This document shows positions 1 through 8,593 of a stretch of DNA of 64,000 nt, in pieces. The stretch covers positions 248,001 to 312,000 of the forward strand of contig CAVYGS010000004.1 in NCBI GenBank assembly GCA_963768185.1. The letters are read 5' to 3'. The position numbers and the translations under genes are program-made. Within the stretch, counting starts at the first letter, position 1, and each line of letters begins with the position of its first letter. This stretch comes from Palsa-461 sp963768185. GTDB taxonomy: Bacteria; Actinomycetota; Acidimicrobiia; Acidimicrobiales; RAAP-2. The notes below the pieces were generated by a model. That model was not told where the DNA came from, did not search any database, and was given only the letters and a program-made list of their open reading frames with translations.

Positions 1-439
1 AGAACTGCTCTCCAAGGTGCCCAGAGCCGTGCACCGCCGATCGCGGCTATGGCGAGGCCAAGGTGGAGGCCGAGCTCCATACCCTCGGCGTGCAACTACG
101 TCGCCATCCCGCGCAAGGGACGTCCCGGCCCTCAGCGTCGAGCGGTCGAGTCGGCACGGCGCTTCCGCAAAGCTCGTCAAGTGGCGCACCGGATCAGAAG
201 GCCGCATCTCACACCTCAAGCACTCCTGGGGCTGGGAGCGCACCATGCTCGACGGCATCGACGGGACGCGCTCATGGTGTGGCTGGGGTGTTCTCGCCCA
301 CAACGCCACCAAGATCGCCGTGCTGGTCGACGAGCGCGCCCAGAGCGAGCACCTCGCTTCTTCTCCGAGGCAACGAGCGAGAACCTCCGCCGGACCACCA
401 GGACGTCCCCCGCCACCGTCGCACCGAGTGCCCGTTTGA
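1..439 (+). pseudogene. Remnant of a DDE transposase (C-terminal part)
   Basis: Transposase-like peptide is spread over three frames. DRGYGEAK followed by VEAELHTLGVQ lies near 40-100. YVAIPRKGRPG lies near 100-150 in a second frame. KLVKWRTGSEGRISHLKHSW through VLAHNATKI lies near 175-320 in a third. Read together they follow the C-terminal half of an IS4/IS5-superfamily transposase, including the late-domain GRISHLK block. The 5' end is outside the window. At least two frameshifts make it non-functional as read. The exact IS family is uncertain and I found no terminal inverted repeat. Confidence 0.6.
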
Positions 440-603
440 TCTTGCCCCGTCCCTCTCCTGTCGCGCTCGGCCGCCGGAAATGGTCGGAAACAGGGGTCGA
501 AAAGCGACTAGGGAGGTCGGGACGAGACCTCATGGCGGACCACGGCCGTCACTCCGGGCAACTGGGCGTCCGCACCGAATCGGGGTTTTTCAGGGCGAAG
601 TAG

Positions 604-1425
604 CTAGACCTCGGCCGCGAACCGCTCGTCAGCGCCGCGGGCGCGCCCGGGCGGCTGCTCATCGTCCTCCTCGTCGGCTTGGCGCTGGCCGGAGGGCGTC
701 CAGCCCGTCTGGCCGAGCCGGTACCCGACCGAACGGACCGTCTGGATCAGATGGGCGTGCTCTTCACCGAGCTTGGCCCGCAGCCGGCGGACATGGACGT
801 CCACCGTGCGGGCCCCGCCGTAGTACTCGTAGCCCCACACCTGGTTGAGCAGCGTCTCGCGTGTGAACACCTTGCCCGGGTGCGTGGCCAGGAATCTCAG
901 CAGCTGGTACTCCATATAGGTGAGGTCGAGCGTGCGACCCGCGACGCCGGCCTGGTAGGTCTCCAGGTTGAGGACGAGCGGCCCGTGCTCGACCATCGCC
1001 TCATCGGCCGGTTGACCGGTCCGCCAGAACACGTGATCAACACGGGCCGCCAGCTCGCCCGGGTGCAGCGGGGCCACGCAGAAGTCGTCGAACAGGTCGT
1101 TGCGCAGCTTGAGCTCGGCCACCTCGTGGCGGGCGACGATGAGCAGGAGCGGCGCCACCGGCTCCTCGCGGCGACGCAGGTGGCGGCACAGGGCGACCGC
1201 CTCGGTCATGTTCTCGGTGGCGCAGATGACCGCACCGGTCCAGCTGTCCTTGCCGGCCCGCTCGAGGGCGGCCACCGCCCCGGCACCCGACACAAAGACG
1301 AGGTCGTAGCCGGCGTCGCGCAGCGGGCGCGCCCACTCGCTGGGCAGGGGGTCTGGGAAACACAAGAGTGGCTTGGCGGGGCGGGCCACCTTGACCAGGC
1401 GGCGCGAGATCATTCCCGGTCCCAT
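604..1425 (-). CDS. glnR: GlnR-like orphan OmpR-family response regulator
   Basis: A 273-residue protein with a degenerate receiver domain (about residues 15-130) and an OmpR-type winged helix (about 150-240). The winged helix contains GYEYYGGARTVDVHVRRLR and HLIQTVRSVGYRL, very close to actinobacterial GlnR, the global nitrogen regulator. The receiver position that normally holds the phospho-Asp reads AVICATE, so classical phosphorylation looks unlikely, as in GlnR. An acidic and glutamine-rich tail follows the DNA-binding domain. The start lies 1 nt after the stop of the upstream glnA on the same strand, so the two are very probably cotranscribed. This points to control of glutamine synthetase genes. 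The exact orthologue assignment is inference. Confidence 0.85.
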   Translation of the reverse strand: MGPGMISRRLVKVARPAKPLLCFPDPLPSEWARPLRDAGYDLVFVSGAGAVAALERAGKDSWTGAVICATENMTEAVALCRHLRRREEPVAPLLLIVARHEVAELKLRNDLFDDFCVAPLHPGELAARVDHVFWRTGQPADEAMVEHGPLVLNLETYQAGVAGRTLDLTYMEYQLLRFLATHPGKVFTRETLLNQVWGYEYYGGARTVDVHVRRLRAKLGEEHAHLIQTVRSVGYRLGQTGWTPSGQRQADEEDDEQPPGRARGADERFAAEV

Positions 1426-1426
1426 C

Positions 1427-2770
1427 TCAGAGCACCGGCAGGTAGCGCTTGAGCTCGAAGGGCGTCACCTCGGCCCGGTACGCGGTCCACTCGGCCCGCT
1501 TGTTGCGCAGGAACCACTCGAAGACGTGGTCCCCCAGCGTCTCCACCAGGAGCTTGGACCGCTCCATCTCGTCGACGGCGTCGTTGAGGCTCACCGGCAA
1601 GGTCCCGATGCCCTTGGTCGCCAGCTCGTCGGGGGAGAGGTCGTAGAGGTTGGCGGCGGCCTCCGCCGGGAGGTCATAGCCCTCCTCGATCCCCTGCAGC
1701 CCGGCGGCCAGGATCACCGCGAAGGCGAGGTAGGGGTTGCAGGCCGAGTCGGGGGCGCGGTACTCGACGCGGGTCGACTCGGTCTTGCCGCTCTTCACCA
1801 CCGGCACCCGGACCAGCGCGCTGCGGTTGTTGCGGGCCCAGCTCACGTGGATCGGCGCCTCGTATCCGAGGACGAGGCGCTTGTAGGAGTTCACCCACTG
1901 GTTGGTGACCGCAGTGATCTCGCGTGCGTGGTGGAGCAACCCCGCCATGAAATGCTTGGCGACGTTCGAGAGCCCATAGGGGTCGTCGGGGTCGCTGAAG
2001 GCGTTGTGTTCGCCGTTCCACAGCGACAGGTGCGTGTGCATCCCCGAGCCCTGCACCCCGGCCAGTGGCTTGGGCATGAAGCTCGCGTGCACCCGGTCCT
2101 GGCGGGCCAACTCCTTCACCACGAGTCGCACGGTCATCACCGTGTCGGCCATCGTGAGCGCGTCGGTGTATCGCAGGTCGATCTCGTGCTGGCCCGGCGC
2201 GTCCTCATGCTGGGCGTGCTCGACGGGGATGCCCATCTCCTCCAGGGTGAGCACCGTGCGGCGGCGCAGGTCGCTCGAGGGGTCGGCGCCGGTGAGGTCG
2301 AAGTACGAGCCGGTGTCGATGGGTCGCGGGGGCCGCGACGGGTCGATCTCGGTGTCGGCGAAGTAGAAGTACTCGACCTCGGGCGACGCGAAGAACGTGT
2401 AGCCGGCCGCCGTCGCCCGCTCGAGAGTGCGCCGCAGCGCGTGGCGAGGGCACCCCTCGAAGGGGGTCTGGTCGAGGTTGAAAATGTCGCAGAAGACCCG
2501 GGCGACTGGCTCGTCGTGGCCGTGCCACGGGAGGAGCTGGAAGGTGTTGGTGTCGGGCCGCGCCAGGACGTCGGACTCCTGGACCCGGCTGAAGCCGTCG
2601 ATCGCCGAGCCGTCGAAGGTCATCCCCTCGTCGAGAGCGTTCTCGAGTTCCGCCGGGGTGATGTTGAAGGCCTTGGGAGTGCCGAGCACGTCGGTGAACC
2701 AGAGCTGGACGAAGCGGATGCCCCGCTCTTCCACCGTGCGCAACACGTAGTCTCGCCTGTCCTGCACCAC
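1427..2770 (-). CDS. glnA: Glutamine synthetase, type I, alpha-like
   Basis: A 447-residue cytoplasmic enzyme that condenses glutamate and ammonia using ATP. Seen: the N-terminal beta-grasp segment ending MTFDGSAIDGFSRVQESD, the catalytic block FFASPEVEYFYF, the GSGMHTHLSLW ATP-binding motif, and NRSALVRVP with EYRAPD near the C-terminus. It lacks the insertion of about 25 residues typical of GSI-beta and has the GSI-alpha length (Mycobacterium GlnA2 type). GSI-alpha enzymes are usually not adenylylated. The start is GTG; GTG three bases downstream is possible. It is divergent from the second glnA and forms an operon with the downstream glnR-like gene. Confidence 0.93.
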   Translation of the reverse strand: MVQDRRDYVLRTVEERGIRFVQLWFTDVLGTPKAFNITPAELENALDEGMTFDGSAIDGFSRVQESDVLARPDTNTFQLLPWHGHDEPVARVFCDIFNLDQTPFEGCPRHALRRTLERATAAGYTFFASPEVEYFYFADTEIDPSRPPRPIDTGSYFDLTGADPSSDLRRRTVLTLEEMGIPVEHAQHEDAPGQHEIDLRYTDALTMADTVMTVRLVVKELARQDRVHASFMPKPLAGVQGSGMHTHLSLWNGEHNAFSDPDDPYGLSNVAKHFMAGLLHHAREITAVTNQWVNSYKRLVLGYEAPIHVSWARNNRSALVRVPVVKSGKTESTRVEYRAPDSACNPYLAFAVILAAGLQGIEEGYDLPAEAAANLYDLSPDELATKGIGTLPVSLNDAVDEMERSKLLVETLGDHVFEWFLRNKRAEWTAYRAEVTPFELKRYLPVL

Positions 2771-2850
2771 ACCATTCTTCCAGGTCGCCGTGTGGACTCG
2801 GTATGGGCTACCGTCCGCCCAAGCCCAGTGCAGGGCGGTCGGCCGACGAG

Positions 2851-2888
2851 TTCACGCTCCGTTTACACACGGGCAACAGCGATGAAAC
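2851..2888. promoter_or_regulatory. Candidate GlnR box between divergent glnA genes
   Basis: Four 5-mers lie at an exact 11-bp period: TTCAC, TTTAC, GCAAC and GAAAC, each separated by 6 nt and each ending in AC. This matches the actinobacterial GlnR-box layout (gTnAC-n6-GaAAC repeated). It lies 80 bp upstream of one glnA start and 115 bp upstream of the first base of the other. The glnR-like gene next door makes it a plausible target. The half-sites are imperfect. Confidence 0.55.
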
Positions 2889-3003
2889 CGAGGGTCGCCA
2901 GACTCTGCCGCCAGGGACCGACCGGTCGTGCGAACCGCGTCCACACGCGCCCGCACGCCCCGCAAAGAAGCGCTCGGCGGAGCCGGGTCAGTCAGGAGGC
3001 AAC

Positions 3004-4425
3004 GTGATTAAGCGCACCCCATCGGAGGTGCTGGAGCTCCTCAAGGACGAGGCCATCGAGATCGTCGACATCCGCTTCGTGGACCTCCCCGGGATGACTC
3101 AACACTTCTCGGTCCCCGCCCACGAGCTGACCGAGGACAAGTTCACGGAAGGCTTCGGCTTCGACGGGTCGTCCATTCGCGGGTTCCAGGAGATCCAGGA
3201 GTCCGACATGATCCTGTTGCCCGACTCCAACACGGCGGTGGTCGACCCCTTCCGCCAGCACAGGACGCTCAACATCAACTGCTTCGTCCACGACCCGGTC
3301 ACACTCGAGCCCTACTCGCGTGACCCGCGGCACATCGCGCGCAAGGCCGAGGCGTATCTGCAGTCGACCGGGATCGCCGACGTCGCCTACTTCGGACCCG
3401 AAGCCGAGTTCTTCATCTTCGACCACGTCGAGTACGGGCAGGGCACCAACTACGCGACCTACCGCCTTGACTCGGTGGAGGGCCACTGGAACACCACCGA
3501 CAGCGAGTTCCCGAACCAGGGGTACAAGCTGCGGGCCCAGGAGGGTTACTTCCCGGTTCCGCCGAACGACAAGTTCCAGGACCTGCGCAGCGAGATGATC
3601 CTCACCATGGAGAGGATGGGGATCGATATCGAGGTGCAGCACCACGAGGTCGCAACCGGTGGCCAGGCCGAGATCGACATGCGCTTCGACTCGATGGCGA
3701 CCATGGCCGACAAGCTCACGCTCTACAAGTACGTCGTGAAGAACGTCGCCTACACCAACGGCTACACCGCAACGTTCATGCCCAAGCCTCTGTTCCAGGA
3801 GAACGGCTCGGGCATGCACTGCCACCAGTCACTGTGGAAGGGAGGCGAGCCCCTCTTCTTCGGCGACGGGTACGGCGGGCTCTCGGACCTCGGCCGCTGG
3901 TACGTGGGCGGGCTCCTCAAGCACGCGCGGGCGATTCTCGGGTTCGCGGCCCCGACCACCAACTCCTACAAGCGTCTGGTGCCCGGCTACGAAGCCCCGG
4001 TCAACCTGGTCTACTCGCAGCGGAACCGCTCGGCGGCGTGCCGCATCCCGCTGTACTCCTCGAGCCCGAAGGCCAAGCGCATCGAGTTCCGGTGCCCGGA
4101 CCCCGCCTGCAACCCGTACCTTGCCTTCTCGGCGATGCTCCTCGCCGGGCTCGACGGCGTGCAGAACAAGATCGAGCCTCCGGCGCCGGTGGACAAGGAC
4201 CTCTTCGATCTTCCTGCCTCCGAGCTCGCGCAGATCGCGCACACGCCCGGCTCACTCGAGGAGGCGCTCGAGTGCATCGAGGCCGACAGCGACTTTCTGA
4301 AGGTCGGTGGCGTGTTCACCGACGACCTCATTGACACATGGCTCGAGTACAAGCGACTCGAAGAGGGTGACGCGGTCCGCCTGCGCCCCCATCCCTACGA
4401 GTTCGTCTTGTACTACGACATCTAA
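3004..4425 (+). CDS. glnA: Glutamine synthetase, type I, beta-like, with Phe at the adenylylation site
   Basis: A 473-residue glutamine synthetase. The GTG start is set by AGGAGG at 2994-2999; the longer upstream reading is low-complexity and unlike the family. Seen: FGFDGSSIRGFQEIQESDM, the GSI-beta insertion after FGPEAEFFIFD, GSGMHCHQSLW, NRSAACRIP and EFRCPDPACNPYL. Family GSI-beta enzymes carry a tyrosine in NLYDLPPEE that GlnE adenylylates. Here the segment reads DKDLFDLPASE, so that residue (about 401, codon TTC at 4204) is Phe and this covalent control should not occur. A GlnR-like box lies upstream. Confidence 0.95.
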   Translation: MIKRTPSEVLELLKDEAIEIVDIRFVDLPGMTQHFSVPAHELTEDKFTEGFGFDGSSIRGFQEIQESDMILLPDSNTAVVDPFRQHRTLNINCFVHDPVTLEPYSRDPRHIARKAEAYLQSTGIADVAYFGPEAEFFIFDHVEYGQGTNYATYRLDSVEGHWNTTDSEFPNQGYKLRAQEGYFPVPPNDKFQDLRSEMILTMERMGIDIEVQHHEVATGGQAEIDMRFDSMATMADKLTLYKYVVKNVAYTNGYTATFMPKPLFQENGSGMHCHQSLWKGGEPLFFGDGYGGLSDLGRWYVGGLLKHARAILGFAAPTTNSYKRLVPGYEAPVNLVYSQRNRSAACRIPLYSSSPKAKRIEFRCPDPACNPYLAFSAMLLAGLDGVQNKIEPPAPVDKDLFDLPASELAQIAHTPGSLEEALECIEADSDFLKVGGVFTDDLIDTWLEYKRLEEGDAVRLRPHPYEFVLYYDI

Positions 4426-4445
4426 TTCGGGGCTCGTTCGACATC

Positions 4446-4461
4446 GCCGGGGTCTCCCGGC
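4446..4461 (+). terminator. Short GC hairpin after glnA
   Basis: GCCGGG-GTCT-CCCGGC, a perfect 6-bp stem with a 4-nt loop, begins 21 nt after the glnA stop codon. No T-run follows. It could be a terminator or mRNA 3'-end stabiliser, but the evidence is weak. Confidence 0.3.
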
Positions 4462-4634
4462 CTCGGTGGGAGCCGCTCGACGCCAATCGGCAACTCGGAG
4501 CGGTCCGGTGGACCGGTTGGCGGATCTCAGACCCGCCGGCAGCGGTGCCGTCGATCTTCAGCGCGTATCGGGCCCCGGTGCGTTTGTGGACAGCCCGACT
4601 CCGACGTCACGATGACGTCTGCGCCGCAGTTGGT

Positions 4635-5060
4635 TCAGGTGGTCGGCGTGAACCCGTCGACGAACTCGAGCGCGCTGGGCGAGACCACGCGGCGATAGAA
4701 GCAGGTCGGACGGGCCGAGCCCGCGCCGTCGGCCGTGTGGCAGACCCCCCCGGTCACCGGCCGGACCCGATACAAGAGGGCGTTCTGCTCGCAGTTGACC
4801 CGGACCTCGACCAGCACCAGCTCGTCCCCGGAGGTCGCGCCCTTGGGCCACAGCTCGTCGCGCGAGGCCGACCAGAGCACCGCCTTGCCCGTCGCGAGCG
4901 TTTCGCGCAGTGCGAGGTGATTCGCGTACCCCACGAAGAGGACATTCCCGCTCTCCGCGTGCTGGAGCACGACCGGGATCAGGCCCTGGGGGCTCGCGGC
5001 GACGCGCCGGATCTTCTCGAAGTCGATCTGCGCGTCGGTGCCTTCCTCGAGAGTGCTCAT
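4635..5060 (-). CDS. HisI-like protein with altered metal-ligand motif
   Basis: A 141-residue homologue of phosphoribosyl-AMP cyclohydrolase, which opens the purine ring in histidine synthesis. Seen: GNVLFVGYANHLALRETL, then LWSASRDELWPKGATSG, which follows the family WSRSRxxxWxKGxTSG block. The metal motif, normally DCDxD, reads NCEQN, so all three Asp ligands are changed (Asn, Glu, Asn) while the zinc Cys remains. The second zinc site CHT..CF is present but stretched by an insert. It stands alone, with no hisF or hisA beside it. It may be a paralogue with another substrate, or an impaired cyclohydrolase. The minus-strand sequence GACAAT 6 nt before ATG suggests a leaderless start. Confidence 0.75.
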   Translation of the reverse strand: MSTLEEGTDAQIDFEKIRRVAASPQGLIPVVLQHAESGNVLFVGYANHLALRETLATGKAVLWSASRDELWPKGATSGDELVLVEVRVNCEQNALLYRVRPVTGGVCHTADGAGSARPTCFYRRVVSPSALEFVDGFTPTT

Positions 5061-5143
5061 CGGGCGATTGTCTCATCCCAGGGCCTCGTCGCCGCCCGGC
5101 TCAATCCGTCGGTTGGCCAGGGGGTCCTTCGGCGGCGCGCCGG

Positions 5144-5149
5144 TAGGCT
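5144..5149 (+). promoter_or_regulatory. -10 box for leaderless nadE transcript
   Basis: TAGGCT (TAnnnT) ends 6 nt before the GTG start of nadE, and no ribosome-binding site is visible. This geometry fits a transcript starting at the start codon. Confidence 0.5.
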
Positions 5150-5155
5150 GACCTG

Positions 5156-6943
5156 GTGCCTGCGCTCCGGCTGGCGATGGCCCAGCTCAATCTCGTCGTG
5201 GGCGACCTGGACGCGAACGTCGCGCGGATGATCGATGCGCTCGGCCGCGCCGAGGCCCAGGGCGCTGATCTCTGCCTGTTCCCCGAGCTCGCGGTCACCG
5301 GCTACCCGCCCGAAGACCTGCTAATGAAGCCCCGGTTCCTCGCCGACAACATGGCCGCCGTGCGCCAGATCGCTGATGCGACCCGGCGGACGGTCGCGGT
5401 CGTTGGCTATGTCGAGGTGGACGAGCAAACCGAGACGGGTCGGACCGGTGACGGCGGCGGCACCAAGCCCCCGGCGCGCCTGTGGAACGCGGCCGCGGTG
5501 TGCGCCGACGGGTCGATTGTGGGGAGCTACCACAAGCACCACCTCCCGAACTACGGGGTCTTCGACGAGCAGCGCTGGTTCACGTCGGGGTCCGAGCCCC
5601 ACGTCCTCTACGACGTCGCCGGCGTCGCCGTCGGGATCTCGATCTGCGAGGACGTCTGGTCAGCGGAGGGCCCGGTGGTCGAGCTGGGACGGGGTGGCGC
5701 CGATCTCGTCGTCAACATCAACGCGTCGCCCTTCTCGCACGGTCGTTGGGGCGAGCGGCTCACCATGCTTCGGGAGCGGGTTACGCAGAGCGGTGCCGCG
5801 CTCGCCTATTGCAACCTGGTCGGCGGCCAGGACGAGCTCGTGTTCGACGGCGCGAGCGTGGTGGTCGGTGCCAACGGCTCGTTGTTGGCCTCCGCCCGCC
5901 AGTTCGCCGAGGAGTTGGTCGTCCTCGACGTCATGACCCCGAGCACGAACGGCTCGCGCCCTCGGACGCTGCGGGTCGTTCCGGTCACACAACCGGTCGA
6001 CGTCCGGGGGCCCTTGGTCGCCCCCACCATCCACTCACCTTTGTCACCGGCCGCCGAGATCTACGAAGCGCTCGTGCTCGGCACCCGCGACTATCTGCTG
6101 AAGAACGGGTTCACCGACGCAGTGATCGCGCTCTCGGGCGGGGTCGACTCGGCGTTGGTCGCGACCATCGCCACCGATGCGCTCGGGCCCGAGCACGTGC
6201 ACGGGATGTCCATGCCGTCGCGCTACTCGAGCGCCGGTTCGATCGCCGACGCACTCGAGCTCGCCGGACGGCTCGGGATCGATGTCCGCGTCGTGCCGAT
6301 CGACCCTGCGCACGTCACGCTGGCCGACGTGCTCACTCCGGTGCTCGGCGGTGCACCGAACGGGTTGACCGACGAGAACCTCCAGTCCCGTCTGCGCGGC
6401 CTTCTGCTCATGGCCGTGTCGAACGAAAAGGGTTGGATCGTGCTCACCACAGGCAACAAGAGCGAGATCGCGACGGGGTACTTCACGTTGTACGGGGACG
6501 CGGTGGGTGGGTTTGCCGCGATCAAGGACATCGCCAAGACCCAGCTCTACGAGCTGTGCGAATACCGCAATGCCCGGCCGGGGCCCGGTCCCGTCGATCC
6601 GATCCCGCGCTCGATCCTGGAGAAGGCGCCGTCGGCCGAGCTGCGACCGGACCAGCGCGACGACCAGAGCCTCCCGCCCTACGAGGTGCTCGACCCCGTC
6701 CTCGAGGCCTACGTCGAGCGCGACCGCACCAAGCCCGAGATGGTGGCGGAGGGGTTCGACCCCGTCGTTGTCGATGCCGTCGTGCGCCTCGTCGACACCG
6801 CCGAGTACAAGCGGCGTCAGCTCGCGCCCGGGGTGCGCATCACCGCGAAGGCGTTCGGCAAGGATCGCCGCGTGCCGATCACCAACCGGTACCGGGCCGA
6901 GCAGACCCCCGCGCCGGAGCCTGCCGGCGACGGCCCGACGTGA
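5156..6943 (+). CDS. nadE: Glutamine-dependent NAD+ synthetase
   Basis: A 595-residue cytoplasmic enzyme for the last step of NAD synthesis, amidating nicotinic acid adenine dinucleotide. The N-terminal nitrilase-fold glutaminase has its Glu in LFPELAVTGYP (about E44), Lys in GSYHKHHLPNYGVFD and Cys in GISICEDVW, so ammonia can come from glutamine. The C-terminal synthetase domain carries the PP-loop LSGGVDS (about 326-332) and TTGNKSEIATGYFTLYGD. The length is that of the two-domain family. The GTG start is backed by a TAGGCT -10 box. Its stop overlaps the next start by 4 nt, so the following small gene is likely cotranscribed. Confidence 0.95.
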   Translation: MPALRLAMAQLNLVVGDLDANVARMIDALGRAEAQGADLCLFPELAVTGYPPEDLLMKPRFLADNMAAVRQIADATRRTVAVVGYVEVDEQTETGRTGDGGGTKPPARLWNAAAVCADGSIVGSYHKHHLPNYGVFDEQRWFTSGSEPHVLYDVAGVAVGISICEDVWSAEGPVVELGRGGADLVVNINASPFSHGRWGERLTMLRERVTQSGAALAYCNLVGGQDELVFDGASVVVGANGSLLASARQFAEELVVLDVMTPSTNGSRPRTLRVVPVTQPVDVRGPLVAPTIHSPLSPAAEIYEALVLGTRDYLLKNGFTDAVIALSGGVDSALVATIATDALGPEHVHGMSMPSRYSSAGSIADALELAGRLGIDVRVVPIDPAHVTLADVLTPVLGGAPNGLTDENLQSRLRGLLLMAVSNEKGWIVLTTGNKSEIATGYFTLYGDAVGGFAAIKDIAKTQLYELCEYRNARPGPGPVDPIPRSILEKAPSAELRPDQRDDQSLPPYEVLDPVLEAYVERDRTKPEMVAEGFDPVVVDAVVRLVDTAEYKRRQLAPGVRITAKAFGKDRRVPITNRYRAEQTPAPEPAGDGPT

Positions 6944-7518
6944 GTCAGACTCCGGCCCCGGCGGGGCTCGATCTGCACAAGGCCGCCGGGCTGCTCGGCG
7001 CGTACTGCGCCGTCGAACGCCGGCTGTTCGAGGTGACCGGGTCGATGGCGACCGACGAGCGCCTCCCACCGGAAATCCAGCTCTTCCTCGACGCGATGAG
7101 CTCGCAGCACGCCTGGCACGCCGAGCTGTGGGCGGACCGGCTCCCGGTCACCGCCGCCATCGACGCGACCGCGCTGGTCGTGCTCCCCCCGGCGGTCGAC
7201 CAGGTCTTGGGGGTGATATCGGACCGCGGCCAGCTCGAAGGACTGGTCGGGCTGTTCCGGGTCGTCCTCCCGAGGCTCGTGGTTTCCTACTCCCGCCATG
7301 CCTCCCAGGCCGTGCCGGCCACCGATGGGCCGACGATGCGGGCCATCCACCTGGTGGTGCAGGACGAGAGGGACGAACTGGTGGGTGGGGAGAGCCTCGT
7401 CGAGCGGGTGCTGAGCACGCCCGAGGCGGTCCAGGTGGCCGGGCGGGTGGCCTTCGACCTCGAAGCCCGTCTGGTCCAGGCGGGCAGCGTGCCTGGCCTG
7501 GTGCCGTGGCCGGACTGA
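6940..7518 (+). CDS. Conserved helical protein, possibly ferritin-like
   Basis: A 192-residue protein starting at GTG in a GTGA overlap with nadE. It is predicted to be mostly helical, with an early segment YCAVERRLFEVTG and then SSQHAWHAELWADRLP. The spacing of Glu and Glu/His residues recalls ferritin-like four-helix proteins such as MiaE-type hydroxylases. There is no signal peptide and no clear membrane span. I do not recognise a specific function. Coupling to nadE suggests coexpression only. Confidence 0.65.
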   Translation: MSQTPAPAGLDLHKAAGLLGAYCAVERRLFEVTGSMATDERLPPEIQLFLDAMSSQHAWHAELWADRLPVTAAIDATALVVLPPAVDQVLGVISDRGQLEGLVGLFRVVLPRLVVSYSRHASQAVPATDGPTMRAIHLVVQDERDELVGGESLVERVLSTPEAVQVAGRVAFDLEARLVQAGSVPGLVPWPD

Positions 7519-7650
7519 GGGGTTGACGGCGCCGGTAAACTAGCAGCACACGATTGTCACGCCGTCCAACTGGGGCGAGCTGACCAGGCAGTAGACCCGA
7601 GCCCACCGGCGCCAGGGTGATGCCAGTGGGCACGGAGGATAGAGCAGACC

Positions 7651-8589
7651 TTGGCCAAGGAACGGATTGAGCGGGACGACGAAGACCTCGTACGGCTGTA
7701 TCTGACCGACATCGGCCAGTACCCCCTTCTCACGAAGGACGACGAGGTCCGCCTCGCCCAGGCCATCGAGGGTGGCCGCGATGCCGAGGGAGAACTGCGC
7801 AAGGCACCGAAGGGCACGACCACCTCGAAGCGCCGGGAGCTTCGGCGCGCCGTCATCCACGGCGAGCAGGCCCAGCAGACCTTCGTCCAGTCGAACCTCC
7901 GCCTGGTCGTCTCGATCGCGAAGAAGTACCAGGCCTCTGGTCTCCCGCTCCTGGACCTCATCCAGGAAGGGAATCTCGGCCTCATGCACGCCGTCGAGAA
8001 GTTCGACTGGCGCAAGGGCTTCAAGTTCTCAACGTATGCCACGTGGTGGATCCGCCAGGCGATCACTCGTGGCATCGCCAACACGGGCCGGACGATCCGC
8101 CTCCCGGTCCATGCAGGTGACACGCTCGCACGGGTGCAGAAGGCACAGGCCCGCCTCGAGCTCAAGCTGGGTCGCCCGGCGACGCTGGCCGAGCTCGGGA
8201 TCGAGGTGGAGATGCCAGAAGACAAGCTTGTCGAGGCGCTCCGCTTCCGCGCCGAGCCGTTGTCGCTCTCCGAGCCGCTGCGCGAGGACGGCGACGCCGA
8301 GTTGGGCGACGTGGTCGAGGACCGTTCCGCCGAGTCGCCCTTCGAGGTTGCCGCGGTGTCGCTCCTGCCCGAGGAGATCGGGCGCCTGCTGTCCCCGCTG
8401 GACGAGCGGGAGCGGGAGATCCTCCGGTTGCGCTTCGGGCTCGACCGGGGTGAGCCCCGGACCCTGGAAGAGGTCGGCGAGCACTTCAATCTGACCCGGG
8501 AGCGCATCCGTCAGATCGAGGCCCGGGCAATGTCCAAGCTGCGCCACCCGTCCTCGGACACCGGCGCGCGTGACCTGCTGACGGTCTGA
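7651..8589 (+). CDS. RNA polymerase sigma-70 family factor (group 1/2)
   Basis: A 312-residue sigma factor. Region 1.2 is at the N-terminus (LVRLYLTDIGQYPLLT), followed by region 2 with LIQEGNLGLMHAVEKFDW and FSTYATWWIRQAI, region 3, and region 4 ending TRERIRQIEARAMSKLRH. There is no long acidic region 1.1, so it resembles SigB/HrdB-type group 2 or a short principal factor. It starts with TTG, with GGAGG 12 nt upstream, a rather long spacer. Region 2.4 is of the housekeeping type, so it should read standard -10 boxes like those found in this window. Whether it is the principal sigma factor cannot be told from here. Confidence 0.9.
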   Translation: MAKERIERDDEDLVRLYLTDIGQYPLLTKDDEVRLAQAIEGGRDAEGELRKAPKGTTTSKRRELRRAVIHGEQAQQTFVQSNLRLVVSIAKKYQASGLPLLDLIQEGNLGLMHAVEKFDWRKGFKFSTYATWWIRQAITRGIANTGRTIRLPVHAGDTLARVQKAQARLELKLGRPATLAELGIEVEMPEDKLVEALRFRAEPLSLSEPLREDGDAELGDVVEDRSAESPFEVAAVSLLPEEIGRLLSPLDEREREILRLRFGLDRGEPRTLEEVGEHFNLTRERIRQIEARAMSKLRHPSSDTGARDLLTV

Positions 8590-8593
8590 GTCG

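Noticed and set aside
679..3007. Long plus-strand open frames opposite the glnR-like and glnA genes
   Set aside because: They are antisense shadows with valine-, arginine- and glycine-rich, unmatched protein sequence produced by high GC in a fixed frame.
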